DNA from: Caballeronia jiangsuensis
GTDB lineage: Bacteria; Pseudomonadota; Gammaproteobacteria; Burkholderiales; Burkholderiaceae
Reading direction: 5' to 3'
NCBI GenBank assembly: GCA_000648925.1
Contig: JFHF01000025.1
Location: 1 to 64,000, forward strand
Length of the DNA: 64,000 bases
This document shows, piece by piece, positions 50,033 through 58,004 of the stretch. A program made the translations under genes and the position numbers. Positions within the stretch are counted from its first letter, which is position 1; every line of letters starts with the position of its first letter. The notes under the pieces are model-generated. The model was not told the DNA's origin and did no database searches. It worked only from the letters and a program-made list of their open reading frames with translations.

Positions 50033-50903
50033 CGGTTTCCCAGGTCTGCGCCGCCGATTCCGCGAAGCTGAACAAGGTGAGATCCGCCGCGGACACGAGT
50101 CCTTCCTGCAACAGGAAGTCGAAATTCACCGCCTTGCGCCAGAAGGCCTCACCCACCAGCACAACCGGGAGAGGCCGGATCTTGCCCGTCTGCAACAGCG
50201 TCAGCACTTCGAAAAGCTCGTCGCAGGTCCCGAATCCGCCGGGAAAGAACACGGCAGCCATCGCGCGTTCCAGAAGATGCAGCTTGCGGATTGCGAAGTA
50301 GTGAAAACGCAGGCACAGCTCCGGTGTGATGTACGGATTCGGATGCTGCACGTGTGGCAGGGTGATGTTCAGACCGACGCTGGCATCTCCCGATTCGAAT
50401 GCACCGCGATTAGCGGCTTCCATGATGCCTGGTCCGCCACCTGTGACGACGGTGAGCTTGGGCAATGTCGCGGTGGCCTGCGCGCGGCCGACAATCTCAC
50501 CGAGCGCACGCGCGATCGCATAGTAGCGGCTGTTGGAGGCGAGCCGTGCAGCGCTGAGGGACGCGTTGCGCAGCAGCTCGTCTCCTCGATGATTCTCCGC
50601 CTGCTGCGCGGCATGCTCCAGCCGCAGCTGCGCTGCGCTGGCCTCGATGATGCGCGTGCTGCCGTAGACGACGATGGTGTGGTCGACCGCGTGAGCTCTC
50701 AACAGCTCTTCCGCTTTCCAGTAATCGAGCTGAAGGCGCAACCCGCACATCTCGGGGCGCTGCAGGAACTGCGCATCCTGGTCCGCCTGGACGTAGCTCG
50801 GGCTATCGATCAACTGCTGCACGCGGCGTGCGACAACCGGACCGTCGTGGCGATGCGGTGTGAATCCGCTGCAATTCGGCGTATCTGGCATGAGGGCTGG
50901 CAT
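50004..50903 (-). CDS. LOG-family (TIGR00730-like) Rossmann protein
   Basis: A 299-residue protein with the LOG signatures VVTGGGPGIMEAANRGAFES and FFPGGFGTCDELFEVLTLLQ. Family members hydrolyse nucleotide monophosphates, releasing free base (cytokinin-activating enzymes or PpnN-like), and are often misannotated as lysine decarboxylases. A helical extension of about 80 residues precedes the domain. It might adjust purine nucleotide pools during growth arrest. The FNR-type box at 50964 faces it. Confidence 0.9.
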   Translation of the reverse strand: MPALMPDTPNCSGFTPHRHDGPVVARRVQQLIDSPSYVQADQDAQFLQRPEMCGLRLQLDYWKAEELLRAHAVDHTIVVYGSTRIIEASAAQLRLEHAAQQAENHRGDELLRNASLSAARLASNSRYYAIARALGEIVGRAQATATLPKLTVVTGGGPGIMEAANRGAFESGDASVGLNITLPHVQHPNPYITPELCLRFHYFAIRKLHLLERAMAAVFFPGGFGTCDELFEVLTLLQTGKIRPLPVVLVGEAFWRKAVNFDFLLQEGLVSAADLTLFSFAESAAQTWETVNRWYESAR

Positions 50904-50963
50904 TGCTTTGCCTCGTCAGCATCTGAGTGACGCAGATCGTCTCTCCATATCGGGGCTGCGATC

Positions 50964-50977
50964 TTGATGCGGGTCAA
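50964..50977 (-). promoter_or_regulatory. FNR-type box of the LOG gene
   Basis: TTGATGCGGGTCAA lies 61 bases before the LOG start. No clear TANNNT follows in that direction. Confidence 0.55.
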
Positions 50978-51033
50978 GGCTGCGTTGTTTCCGTACCGGG
51001 ACAGCGCGTCCTCTTTGACCACGTTGCAAGCCA

Positions 51034-51074
51034 TTGATGCATGTCAACGGTGCAAAGGGCGCGCCGGGTATCGT
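51034..51074 (+). promoter_or_regulatory. FNR-type promoter of the CBS-BON gene
   Basis: TTGATGCATGTCAA (51034-51047) is followed after exactly 21 bases by TATCGT (51069-51074), about 85 bases before the start codon. Confidence 0.7.
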
Positions 51075-51158
51075 GGACACGTACGAGACGAGTTCGCTTT
51101 CGATGCACTGAAAGTTGGCTTCTGTCTTTTGCTCCGATATCCGAACCGCCTGGAGACC

Positions 51159-51854
51159 ATGATGCAAGCACGCGATGTAATGACTACCGCCGTCGTTTCC
51201 GTGACGCCCGAAACCACGGTGCATGAGTTGGCCCTGTTGCTGATGCAGCATCGCATCAGCGCCGCACCGGTCGTCGACGCGAACAAGCGCGTGATCGGCA
51301 TGGTCAGCGAAGGCGACTTGCTTCATCGCGAGGAAATCGACACCGAGAGGACGCATGGCCGCCAGTCCTGGTGGCTCGAGATGCTCGGCACCGACCGCGG
51401 CGCGGGAGACTACATCAAGTCGCATGCGCGCACGGTCGGCGAGATCATGACGCGCGAACCCATTTGCGTGAACGAGGACGCCTCGCTCGCAAACATCGCG
51501 GCGGTTCTTGAGAGCCGTCACATCAAACGCGTTCCGGTTTTGCGCGACGGGCGGCTGGTCGGCATCGTGAGCCGCTCGAATCTCGTGCAGGCGCTCGCAT
51601 CCGCGCTCACGGATGGCCGCGCCCCTGGCGCGAACGATGCAGAAATTCGCGCGATGCTCATGGGCGAGCTTGCCGGGCGAGGCTGGGCTTTCCCCGGACG
51701 CAACATCGTGGTGCGCGACGGCGTTGTGCATCTGTGGGGCACCGTGTGGTCGAGTGATCAGCTCGACGCCATGCGCATTGCGTCGGAAGGCGTTCCCGGG
51801 GTCAAGCGCGTGGAAGACCATACGATTCCTTATCCGATCATGCCGGGTATCTGA
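51159..51854 (+). CDS. CBS-pair and BON-domain protein
   Basis: A 231-residue protein: two CBS domains (ARDVMTTAVVSVTPETTVHE with LMQHRISAAPVVDANKRVIG; then VGEIMTREPICVNEDASLAN with RHIKRVPVLRDGRLVGIVS) and a C-terminal BON domain (NIVVRDGVVHLWGTVWSSDQ). CBS pairs bind adenine nucleotides, so it may sense energy charge, and BON could recruit lipids or partner proteins. ATG 51159 and 51162 are both possible. The next gene follows after 63 bases holding a hairpin. Confidence 0.92.
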   Translation: MMQARDVMTTAVVSVTPETTVHELALLLMQHRISAAPVVDANKRVIGMVSEGDLLHREEIDTERTHGRQSWWLEMLGTDRGAGDYIKSHARTVGEIMTREPICVNEDASLANIAAVLESRHIKRVPVLRDGRLVGIVSRSNLVQALASALTDGRAPGANDAEIRAMLMGELAGRGWAFPGRNIVVRDGVVHLWGTVWSSDQLDAMRIASEGVPGVKRVEDHTIPYPIMPGI

Positions 51855-51864
51855 AACTGCGCAG

Positions 51865-51888
51865 GCACGGCGTGATCGCACGCCGTGC
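51865..51888 (+). repeat. Perfect 10-bp hairpin between the CBS and DUF genes
   Basis: GCACGGCGTG (51865-51874) and CACGCCGTGC (51879-51888) are exact reverse complements around a four-base loop. No T-tract follows; it may be an mRNA stability or processing element. Confidence 0.7.
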
Positions 51889-51917
51889 GAATCGAAGCCC
51901 AGACGAGGAGCGAAGTC

Positions 51918-52190
51918 ATGATTCAGGATTTGACGCTCGATGTACACTTGCGTGTCGACGCTAACTGCGTTGAATTCAGCGGTGGTCTGGATGGACGGCA
52001 GCAGGCTTTTCGCGTCGATGCCAGCGTGTTCAAGGAGATGCTGGAGGTCAGACATATTGACGAAGCCAGCATGAAGAATCTCTTCCTGGCCGACCCGGAA
52101 CATTTCTTGTTCGTCGCGGCGCGCAAGCTCGCCGAGTCAGGTCCGAGCGACACGCCGATCCAACTGACACTTGCCGATCTGCTTCGCTGA
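51918..52190 (+). CDS. Hypothetical protein, possibly DUF1488-like
   Basis: A 90-residue protein. The pattern VEFSGGLDGRQQAFRVDASV followed by a helical end (FLFVAARKLAESGPSDTPIQ) and LTLADLL loosely resembles DUF1488, as at 20791-21171, but identity is too weak for certainty. A GAGGAGCG ribosome site precedes ATG 51918. It lies downstream of the CBS-BON gene and is probably in its transcript. Confidence 0.65.
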   Translation: MIQDLTLDVHLRVDANCVEFSGGLDGRQQAFRVDASVFKEMLEVRHIDEASMKNLFLADPEHFLFVAARKLAESGPSDTPIQLTLADLLR

Positions 52191-52229
52191 GCGCGCCAGA
52201 TAGGACGCTTAGTTGCCCTCAGTTCACGA

Positions 52230-53069
52230 TCAGTTCGACATCACGACCGGCAGAACCGCTTCGCGCAGTGCGGCCCGGGTGAAGCCGCCGAGAAGGGTTT
52301 CGCGCACACGGCCGTGATGGAAGGCGCCCATGACGAGCAGTCGCGCGCTCGCCGAATCCAGGTAGGACGTCAACGCAGTCTCGACGTCGGCCTCCCGCCG
52401 GACGGAGAGTTCGATGACATTCACATGCACCGCGTGCCTGATCAGGTTTCGTGCGAGGTCCGACGCGGCTCGTCCATCCCCGAGCGAGGGATTGCCATCG
52501 GCACGGACCGTTACGATGTTGACGCGTTTCGCGCGCCGCAGAAACGCAAGCGCATCGAAAGCGGCGCGCGCGGCTTCCCGGCTGCCGTCCCACGCGATAA
52601 CCGCAGTCCCATCCAGCGGACTCGACGCGCGTTCGCGCGGCCAAACCAGGACCGGGCCGCCTGCGCCCATGACCGTGCTTTCGGGAAAGCGGTCGGCAAG
52701 GTAGGCGTCCGGTTCGTTGGGGTCATGCTGTCCGACAATCGTGAGATCGGCGCATCGTGCAAAGTGGATGATCGAAGGCCCTTCGGTCATCTCACTTGCG
52801 AGCCAGTCGTGCGCGAGCTTCGTTAAAGCAAGTCGTTCGCGGAACAAGTGTTCGACGCGTTCACGCCGCTCACGGAACACCTCCACGAGCGACTTGTTAT
52901 AGCGGTGCACACTGTCCGCCTGATAGTAGAAGCGCGGATCGAGCGTGAATTCCGAGTACACGCCGCGCAGATGAGCGTCGAAGCGCTCGGCCAGTGCGAC
53001 GGCGGCATCAAGCCGGACCGCCGCGTGGATGCCTGTATCGAGTCGAACGACAATCGTCTTGAACGTCAT
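52230..53069 (-). CDS. Universal stress protein, two-domain
   Basis: A 279-residue tandem Usp: start MTFKTIVVRLDTGIHAAVRL, DLTIVGQHDPNEPDAYLADR, second domain AVIAWDGSREAARAAFDALA and end GGFTRAALREAVLPVVMSN. The ATP loop is degenerate (VMGAFHHGRVRETLLGG), as in the other long leftward Usp proteins. It is the last gene of a leftward operon: nitroreductase, hemerythrin, cytochrome c, Usp. Confidence 0.92.
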   Translation of the reverse strand: MTFKTIVVRLDTGIHAAVRLDAAVALAERFDAHLRGVYSEFTLDPRFYYQADSVHRYNKSLVEVFRERRERVEHLFRERLALTKLAHDWLASEMTEGPSIIHFARCADLTIVGQHDPNEPDAYLADRFPESTVMGAGGPVLVWPRERASSPLDGTAVIAWDGSREAARAAFDALAFLRRAKRVNIVTVRADGNPSLGDGRAASDLARNLIRHAVHVNVIELSVRREADVETALTSYLDSASARLLVMGAFHHGRVRETLLGGFTRAALREAVLPVVMSN

Positions 53070-53109
53070 CTTGGCCTCGCTAACCCGGTATGAACGCGCA
53101 ATGTGAGTT

Positions 53110-53544
53110 TCACTGGCTCAGCACCCACTGAACGAGCTTGCGGGCATCGTCGCTAGAAAGCGGCCCGCCGCCTCTCCCAGCGGCGGACGGCATCGCCATC
53201 TTCCCCCAATGCGCCTCGCCACCTTGGCGCAGCTTTCTTTCCAGCATGGTGCTTGCATCCGGCACGTCCCGGTAGCGGTCGGCAATCTGCCTGAACGACG
53301 GCGCACGGAAAGGTGTGTCGACCGTATGGCAGAACATGCAGCGTTGCTCATCGACCAGCCTGGTCGGTTCCGGCGTGGTGAAGGCGAGACCGCTCCCGCA
53401 AGTGCCCACCCATACGAATGAGGCGAGCAACCTGAATATGTATGCTCGATCGTGCCTCTCGCGGTACTGGACCAACCGAAATGACCGACACTCATTCGGC
53501 GTGGGGCCATGCGATGACGGGGTCGGCGCGGCTTTCGTGTTCAT
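53110..53544 (-). CDS. Cytochrome c-type protein
   Basis: A 144-residue monohaem cytochrome: haem motif CMFCH, APSFRQIADRYRDV and the axial methionine in KMAMPSAAG. It is a paralogue of the protein at 20268-20657. The N-terminal 55 residues contain a hydrophobic segment (FRLLASFVWVGTCGSGLAF) that would act as a signal, but its start is long and basic; an internal start could be the real one. It overlaps the hemerythrin gene by four bases (53541-53544), so the two are co-translated. Confidence 0.85.
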   Translation of the reverse strand: MNTKAAPTPSSHGPTPNECRSFRLVQYRERHDRAYIFRLLASFVWVGTCGSGLAFTTPEPTRLVDEQRCMFCHTVDTPFRAPSFRQIADRYRDVPDASTMLERKLRQGGEAHWGKMAMPSAAGRGGGPLSSDDARKLVQWVLSQ

Positions 53545-54140
53545 GCGTCCTGGCGCGCTTCGGCGACTGCCGGCACCGCGTTGGCGATCAGACGATAGAG
53601 GCTTTCAAGGCTCTCGCCTTCGAATGTCGCGTCGCCAAACGGGTCCAACCGGTTCTCAACAATCGCATCGATGCGGACCCAGTCGCTCTCGGAGAGGAAA
53701 CGCTCGACGGCAGGAAGAATTACCGTCTCCTCGACCCGCCTGTGGTTCGCGCAAAAATTGACGTATTGCTCCATCAGTGTGCGCAGACCCAGCAGGACCG
53801 CCTCGCCCTTCAGCTCGAAACGCGTGAGCGCATGCTCGAGATTGCGCAGGCGAACGTCGCCTTCTATGTGCTCGCATTGCAGCTCGTCCAGCACGTCGTC
53901 GAAGTCGTCCGTGCGGCTTCGCAGCGCAGCGAAGAGGAAGCGGTCCTCCATCGGGTGATGGAACTGTTCCGGATATTCGCGGATGTAGTAAAGCATCGCG
54001 CGCAGGAGGATAGGGTCGGGGGCGGTTCCGTCTTCGCCACGCATGCGAACGAATTCCAACATGGCTGCCGTGACTGCGGCGAGGCGCTTGTGATCGAGGC
54101 GGATGACATTCACCGCAAGGCGTTCGGGTCTGCTGTTCAT
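53541..54140 (-). CDS. Hemerythrin-domain protein
   Basis: A 199-residue four-helix hemerythrin-type protein. Candidate di-iron ligands: VIRLDHKRLAAVTAAML, EQFHHPMEDRFLFAALR, CEHIEGDVRLRNLE and NHRRVEETVILPAVE. Such domains bind O2 or NO or store iron. No helix-turn-helix or signal peptide is fused. It is translationally coupled to the cytochrome c and follows the nitroreductase by about 20 bases. In an oxygen-responsive operon a role as oxygen or iron sensor, or as a scavenger, is plausible. Confidence 0.9.
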   Translation of the reverse strand: MNSRPERLAVNVIRLDHKRLAAVTAAMLEFVRMRGEDGTAPDPILLRAMLYYIREYPEQFHHPMEDRFLFAALRSRTDDFDDVLDELQCEHIEGDVRLRNLEHALTRFELKGEAVLLGLRTLMEQYVNFCANHRRVEETVILPAVERFLSESDWVRIDAIVENRLDPFGDATFEGESLESLYRLIANAVPAVAEARQDA

Positions 54141-54158
54141 AACGGTTCCACTTCGAAG

Positions 54159-54821
54159 TCATTGAACTGATTGTGTGCGCGCGAAATGGCCGACGGTTTG
54201 CGCCAGTACCGGAGTCGATCCAGTGGGCAGCTTCAGGTTGACCGCGAGCGCGGTTCGATTCATCCAGCCACGTGCACCCGCCGCCAGACCCACCGAAGCG
54301 CAATACAGATAGACGTTCTGCACGATCGCGCCGGCGCTCGCGTACGCGAAGCTTTCGCGCTGGCGGGACGGTACGTCCTGCATGCGGTTCAGGTCCGCCA
54401 CGAAGACGAGATCGACGGGTGCGTACGACAGAAACTCTTGATAACCCGTCGTTGCGCGCAAATCGAATGGCGCCGCGAGCACCAGCCGATGTTTATCGGG
54501 TTCATACCGATACGAACCCGTCTTAAGCAGCACGTAGATATCGATCTCATACCCGCCCAGCGCGGAAGGCGCCGTGCGGCCGCCCTCCGCGTCGCGGTTG
54601 ATGCCATTGGCGGCCCACAGTAACTCGCTGAGCAGGTCCAGAGTGACGGGTTCGTCCGAGAAGTCGCGCGAGGTGCGGCGCGCAGCGAGCGCGTCCAGCA
54701 AGGGGATACCGCCAAAGCGTTGCGGCTGGGGAAGATCGACGACCGCGCGAGGCGGCTTGTCGAGCGGTCGAGGAGCCGGTGCGTTGAGCACGGCGCCGAT
54801 ACGAAAAAGAGGCTTGGCCAT
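54159..54821 (-). CDS. SagB-type nitroreductase-family oxidoreductase
   Basis: A 220-residue FMN-fold protein: AARRTSRDFSDEPVTLDLLS, LLWAANGINRDAEGGRTAPS, TGYQEFLSYAPVDLVF and GLAAGARGWMNRTALA. It is a close paralogue of 46656-47306. I start at ATG 54821; a GTG at 54875 is an alternative that would add 18 residues. It heads the leftward operon and lies behind an FNR-type box at 54893. Confidence 0.9.
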   Translation of the reverse strand: MAKPLFRIGAVLNAPAPRPLDKPPRAVVDLPQPQRFGGIPLLDALAARRTSRDFSDEPVTLDLLSELLWAANGINRDAEGGRTAPSALGGYEIDIYVLLKTGSYRYEPDKHRLVLAAPFDLRATTGYQEFLSYAPVDLVFVADLNRMQDVPSRQRESFAYASAGAIVQNVYLYCASVGLAAGARGWMNRTALAVNLKLPTGSTPVLAQTVGHFARTQSVQ

Positions 54822-54865
54822 GGCTACGGGCTCGCGCAAGCAAGCGGGTGACGTAGAGTTGTCCA

Positions 54866-54906
54866 ATTCTTGCACCGCGTACAGTCTGGGGATTGATCTG
54901 GATCAG
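54866..54906 (-). promoter_or_regulatory. FNR-type promoter of the nitroreductase-hemerythrin operon
   Basis: TTGATCTGGATCAG (54893-54906) is followed on the minus strand after 21 bases by AAGAAT (54871-54866), a moderate -10. Confidence 0.55.
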
Positions 54907-54972
54907 TCTGCCTGCGCTTGCTGCCATGCTTCCCAAGTCACACGCCAGTCGGGCCCTTGCCGCGCCTTTCGA

Positions 54973-55013
54973 TTGACTCATATCAACGACTTGCCTGCGC
55001 TCACGCTTAAGCT
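54973..55013 (+). promoter_or_regulatory. FNR-type promoter of the 55053 gene and ppsA
   Basis: TTGACTCATATCAA (54973-54986) is followed after exactly 21 bases by TAAGCT (55008-55013), 39 bases before ATG 55053. Confidence 0.7.
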
Positions 55014-55052
55014 GGCCCGAATCAACCGACAGATCATGACGGAGGCGAGGCG

Positions 55053-55526
55053 ATGAACTGGCTTAACGAGTATTTCCTGCAGAAGACAAGCCCTTTGACG
55101 TTCTATCTTTGGGCCTATCCGCCGCTGTCTTTCGGGCCTGAGGGACCGCTCGCGCCGGCGTCCTGGCGTCTGTCTCATGCGGGCCTGTCGCTCACGTACG
55201 TGGCCGGAGGCAAAGTCGAAGCCGGCGGCAGAGAGTACACGTTCCCCGCGCGCTACGAAGGCACGCAGCAACCTTGCTCTCTGAGCGGCGCTTCGACCGA
55301 CGAAACCGGCAGGCCGCTGATCAGGCAGGTGTCGATCATCGCGCCCTCGTCGTTCAATCCCGACTTCACTGTTCGGATCGACGACGCATTCACCTTCTCA
55401 CCCGTCTTCGCGCCGGACGGCGGTCCCGGCTTCGTCGGTACATGCATGGCGAAAGAAGATCAGGAAAGGGTAGGTGGCTCAGGTATGACACTACCCTGGC
55501 TCTTCCAGGGATATCTGAGCATCTAA
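55053..55526 (+). CDS. Hypothetical protein
   Basis: A 157-residue soluble protein, not recognised. It has a tryptophan- and proline-rich N-terminal half (MNWLNEYFLQKTSPLTFYLW, AYPPLSFGPEGPLAPASW) and a beta-type core (LSLTYVAGGKVEAGGREYTF, VSIIAPSSFNPDFTVRIDDA). No signal peptide or conserved catalytic pattern is apparent. It lies 39 bases from a strong FNR-type promoter and 35 bases before ppsA, so it is probably co-regulated with gluconeogenesis. Confidence 0.7.
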   Translation: MNWLNEYFLQKTSPLTFYLWAYPPLSFGPEGPLAPASWRLSHAGLSLTYVAGGKVEAGGREYTFPARYEGTQQPCSLSGASTDETGRPLIRQVSIIAPSSFNPDFTVRIDDAFTFSPVFAPDGGPGFVGTCMAKEDQERVGGSGMTLPWLFQGYLSI

Positions 55527-55561
55527 GAGCACACGCTCGCTCAAGGCGGAAGGAGCTGGAA

Positions 55562-57985
55562 ATGGACACTTGCACTTCGCAGATTGCCTGGTTCGAGGAC
55601 CTGAGGCGCACGGATATCGCACGCGTGGGCGGGAAGAATGCATCGCTCGGCGAAATGGTGTCGATGCTGCAAGGCGTCGCGGTCAAGGTGCCCCCCGGCT
55701 TTGCGCTGACGTCGGATGCTTACTGGAAGTTCATCGACGCGAACGGGCTGCGCAATCCCATCTCGTCCCTGCTCGAACAATGGGCGCAGGGCAAGCGCTC
55801 GCTCGCGGAGACTGGCGACGCAATACGCCAGGCGATCGTTCAGGGCGACTGGCCACCAGCGATCGCCCAGGCGGTGCGCAGCGCCTATGAAGCGCTCGGC
55901 AGTCGATCGGGACAAGATCAATGCGACGTCGCAGTGCGCTCCAGCGCAACGGCCGAGGACTTGCCCGACGCTAGCTTCGCGGGACAGCAGGAGACCTTTC
56001 TGCACATCCGTGGAGACCGCGCGCTGCTCGATGCCTGCCGCCGTTGCTATGCATCGCTGTTCACGGATCGTGCGATCAGCTATCGGCAGGCGAAGGGATT
56101 CGATCACATGAAGGTAGCCTTGTCCGTCGGCGTGCAGCGCATGGTCCGCTCGGACCGTGCGGGAGCGGGCGTGATGTTTTCGATCGACACGGAAACCGGC
56201 TTCGATCGCATGGTGCTGATCACCGCTTCATGGGGACTCGGAGAGAATGTCGTTCAGGGCGCAGTTGAGCCCGATGAGTACGAGGTGTTCAAACCGCTGC
56301 TCGCGAACGAGCCGCTCACGCCCATCGTCAGCAAGAAGAGAGGTGCGAAGCGCTGCAAGCTCGTATACGCGGCGCAAGGCGAGCATCCGACGAAAAACGT
56401 GCCGACGTCGAAGCATGAGCGCGAGTCCTTTGTGCTCGACGACGCGGAAATCCTGAAGCTCGCACGCTGCGCTTGCGCGATCGAGAAACACTACGGCCAA
56501 CCGATGGACATCGAATGGGCTAAGGACGGCGACACGGGCGAACTCTTCATCGTGCAGGCGCGGCCGGAGACCGTGCAGTCGCAGCGTGCGGCCGGCGCGG
56601 TGCGGAGCTGGCGCATCAAGCAGGCAGGCGCGCGGCTCGCGACGGGCATCAGCATCGGCGAGGCGATCGCCGCGGGACCGGTATGCATTATCGAGAACAT
56701 TCGCGATATGGGGCGGTTCGTCGATGGGGCGGTCCTCGTCACCCAGACAACCGATCCCGACTGGCTGCCCGTCATGCGACGCGCGAGCGCCATCGTCACG
56801 GATCACGGCGGCCGAACTTCGCATGCGGCGATCGTGAGTCGGGAATTGGGGCTGCCGGCCATCGTCGGAGCGGGAAACGCGACCCGCGTGCTTCACGACG
56901 AGCAGGACGTGACCGTCTCGTGCGCCGAAGGACGCGAGGGCTTCGTGTATGAGGGCGTGGCCGACTTCGAGGTCGACGACGTCGATCTTTCATCCATTCC
57001 CGAAACCCGCACGAAGATCATGCTCAACCTTGCCAATCCTGCCGCCGCGCTGCGCTGGTGGCGTCTTCCGGCGGATGGTGTGGGCCTCGCGCGCATGGAA
57101 TTCGTGATCGGCAACCACATTAAGGTGCATCCGCTCGCGCTCGCCCGTTATGACACGCTCAAAGACGAAGACGTGAAGCAACGGATCGCGGAACTCACGC
57201 AGGGCTATGCCGACAGGACCGATTACTTCGTGGACCAGCTTGCAAGTGGATTGGCACGCATCGCGGCAGTGCTGCATCCGCATCCGGTCATCGTGCGCAT
57301 GAGCGACTTCAAGACGAACGAATATGCCAATCTAATGGGCGGCGCACAGTTCGAGCCTAATGAGGAAAACCCGATGCTCGGCTTTCGCGGTGCCTCCCGC
57401 TATTACTCTGAGCGCTATCGCGACGGCTTTGCACTGGAATGCCGCGCGATCCGGCGTTTGCGCGACGAGCTCGGGTTCAGCAACGTGATCGTCATGATTC
57501 CCTTCTGCCGCTCGATCGAAGAAGCGGACCGCGTGCTGGCCACCATGGCGCAAAACGGCCTGCGACGCGGCGACCGGGGGCTCCAGGTGTACGTGATGTG
57601 CGAGATTCCATCGAACGTGATCCTGGCCAAATCGTTCGCTGCGCGCTTCGATGGATTCTCCATCGGTAGCAACGATCTGACGCAGCTCACGCTCGGCGTG
57701 GATCGCGATTCCGCAGAGCTTGCAATGCTCTTTGACGAACAGAACGCCGCGGTCGAGTGGATGATTCGCAGCGTGATCGGCGCGGCGCATGACGCTCAGG
57801 CCAAAGTTGGACTGTGCGGACAGGCGCCGAGCGACCATCCCGAGTTTGCGGATTTTCTGGTGGACTGCGGCATCGATTCGATCTCCGTCAGTCCCGACAG
57901 CTTCGTTGCCGTCAAGCGGCGGGTCGCCGCGGCCGAACGGCGTCAGAGTCACGAACGTCAGCACGGTGCGGTCGTAGCGTGGTGA
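55562..57985 (+). CDS. ppsA: Phosphoenolpyruvate synthase
   Basis: An 807-residue enzyme converting pyruvate and ATP to PEP, AMP and phosphate. The N-terminal ATP-grasp domain has VGGKNASLGEMVSML and VAVRSSATAEDLPDASFAGQ; the phospho-histidine loop is IVTDHGGRTSHAAIV; the C-terminal PEP/pyruvate barrel has GVGLARMEFVIGNHI, NPMLGFRGASRY and GLCGQAPSDHPE. ATG 55562 has GGAAGGAGCTGG upstream. In the FNR-type cluster it could restore PEP or reverse flux when respiration stops. It is followed by a PfkB-type kinase 19 bases later. Confidence 0.95.
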   Translation: MDTCTSQIAWFEDLRRTDIARVGGKNASLGEMVSMLQGVAVKVPPGFALTSDAYWKFIDANGLRNPISSLLEQWAQGKRSLAETGDAIRQAIVQGDWPPAIAQAVRSAYEALGSRSGQDQCDVAVRSSATAEDLPDASFAGQQETFLHIRGDRALLDACRRCYASLFTDRAISYRQAKGFDHMKVALSVGVQRMVRSDRAGAGVMFSIDTETGFDRMVLITASWGLGENVVQGAVEPDEYEVFKPLLANEPLTPIVSKKRGAKRCKLVYAAQGEHPTKNVPTSKHERESFVLDDAEILKLARCACAIEKHYGQPMDIEWAKDGDTGELFIVQARPETVQSQRAAGAVRSWRIKQAGARLATGISIGEAIAAGPVCIIENIRDMGRFVDGAVLVTQTTDPDWLPVMRRASAIVTDHGGRTSHAAIVSRELGLPAIVGAGNATRVLHDEQDVTVSCAEGREGFVYEGVADFEVDDVDLSSIPETRTKIMLNLANPAAALRWWRLPADGVGLARMEFVIGNHIKVHPLALARYDTLKDEDVKQRIAELTQGYADRTDYFVDQLASGLARIAAVLHPHPVIVRMSDFKTNEYANLMGGAQFEPNEENPMLGFRGASRYYSERYRDGFALECRAIRRLRDELGFSNVIVMIPFCRSIEEADRVLATMAQNGLRRGDRGLQVYVMCEIPSNVILAKSFAARFDGFSIGSNDLTQLTLGVDRDSAELAMLFDEQNAAVEWMIRSVIGAAHDAQAKVGLCGQAPSDHPEFADFLVDCGIDSISVSPDSFVAVKRRVAAAERRQSHERQHGAVVAW

Positions 57986-58004
57986 TGCCGCAAGGGGAAT
58001 CGAG

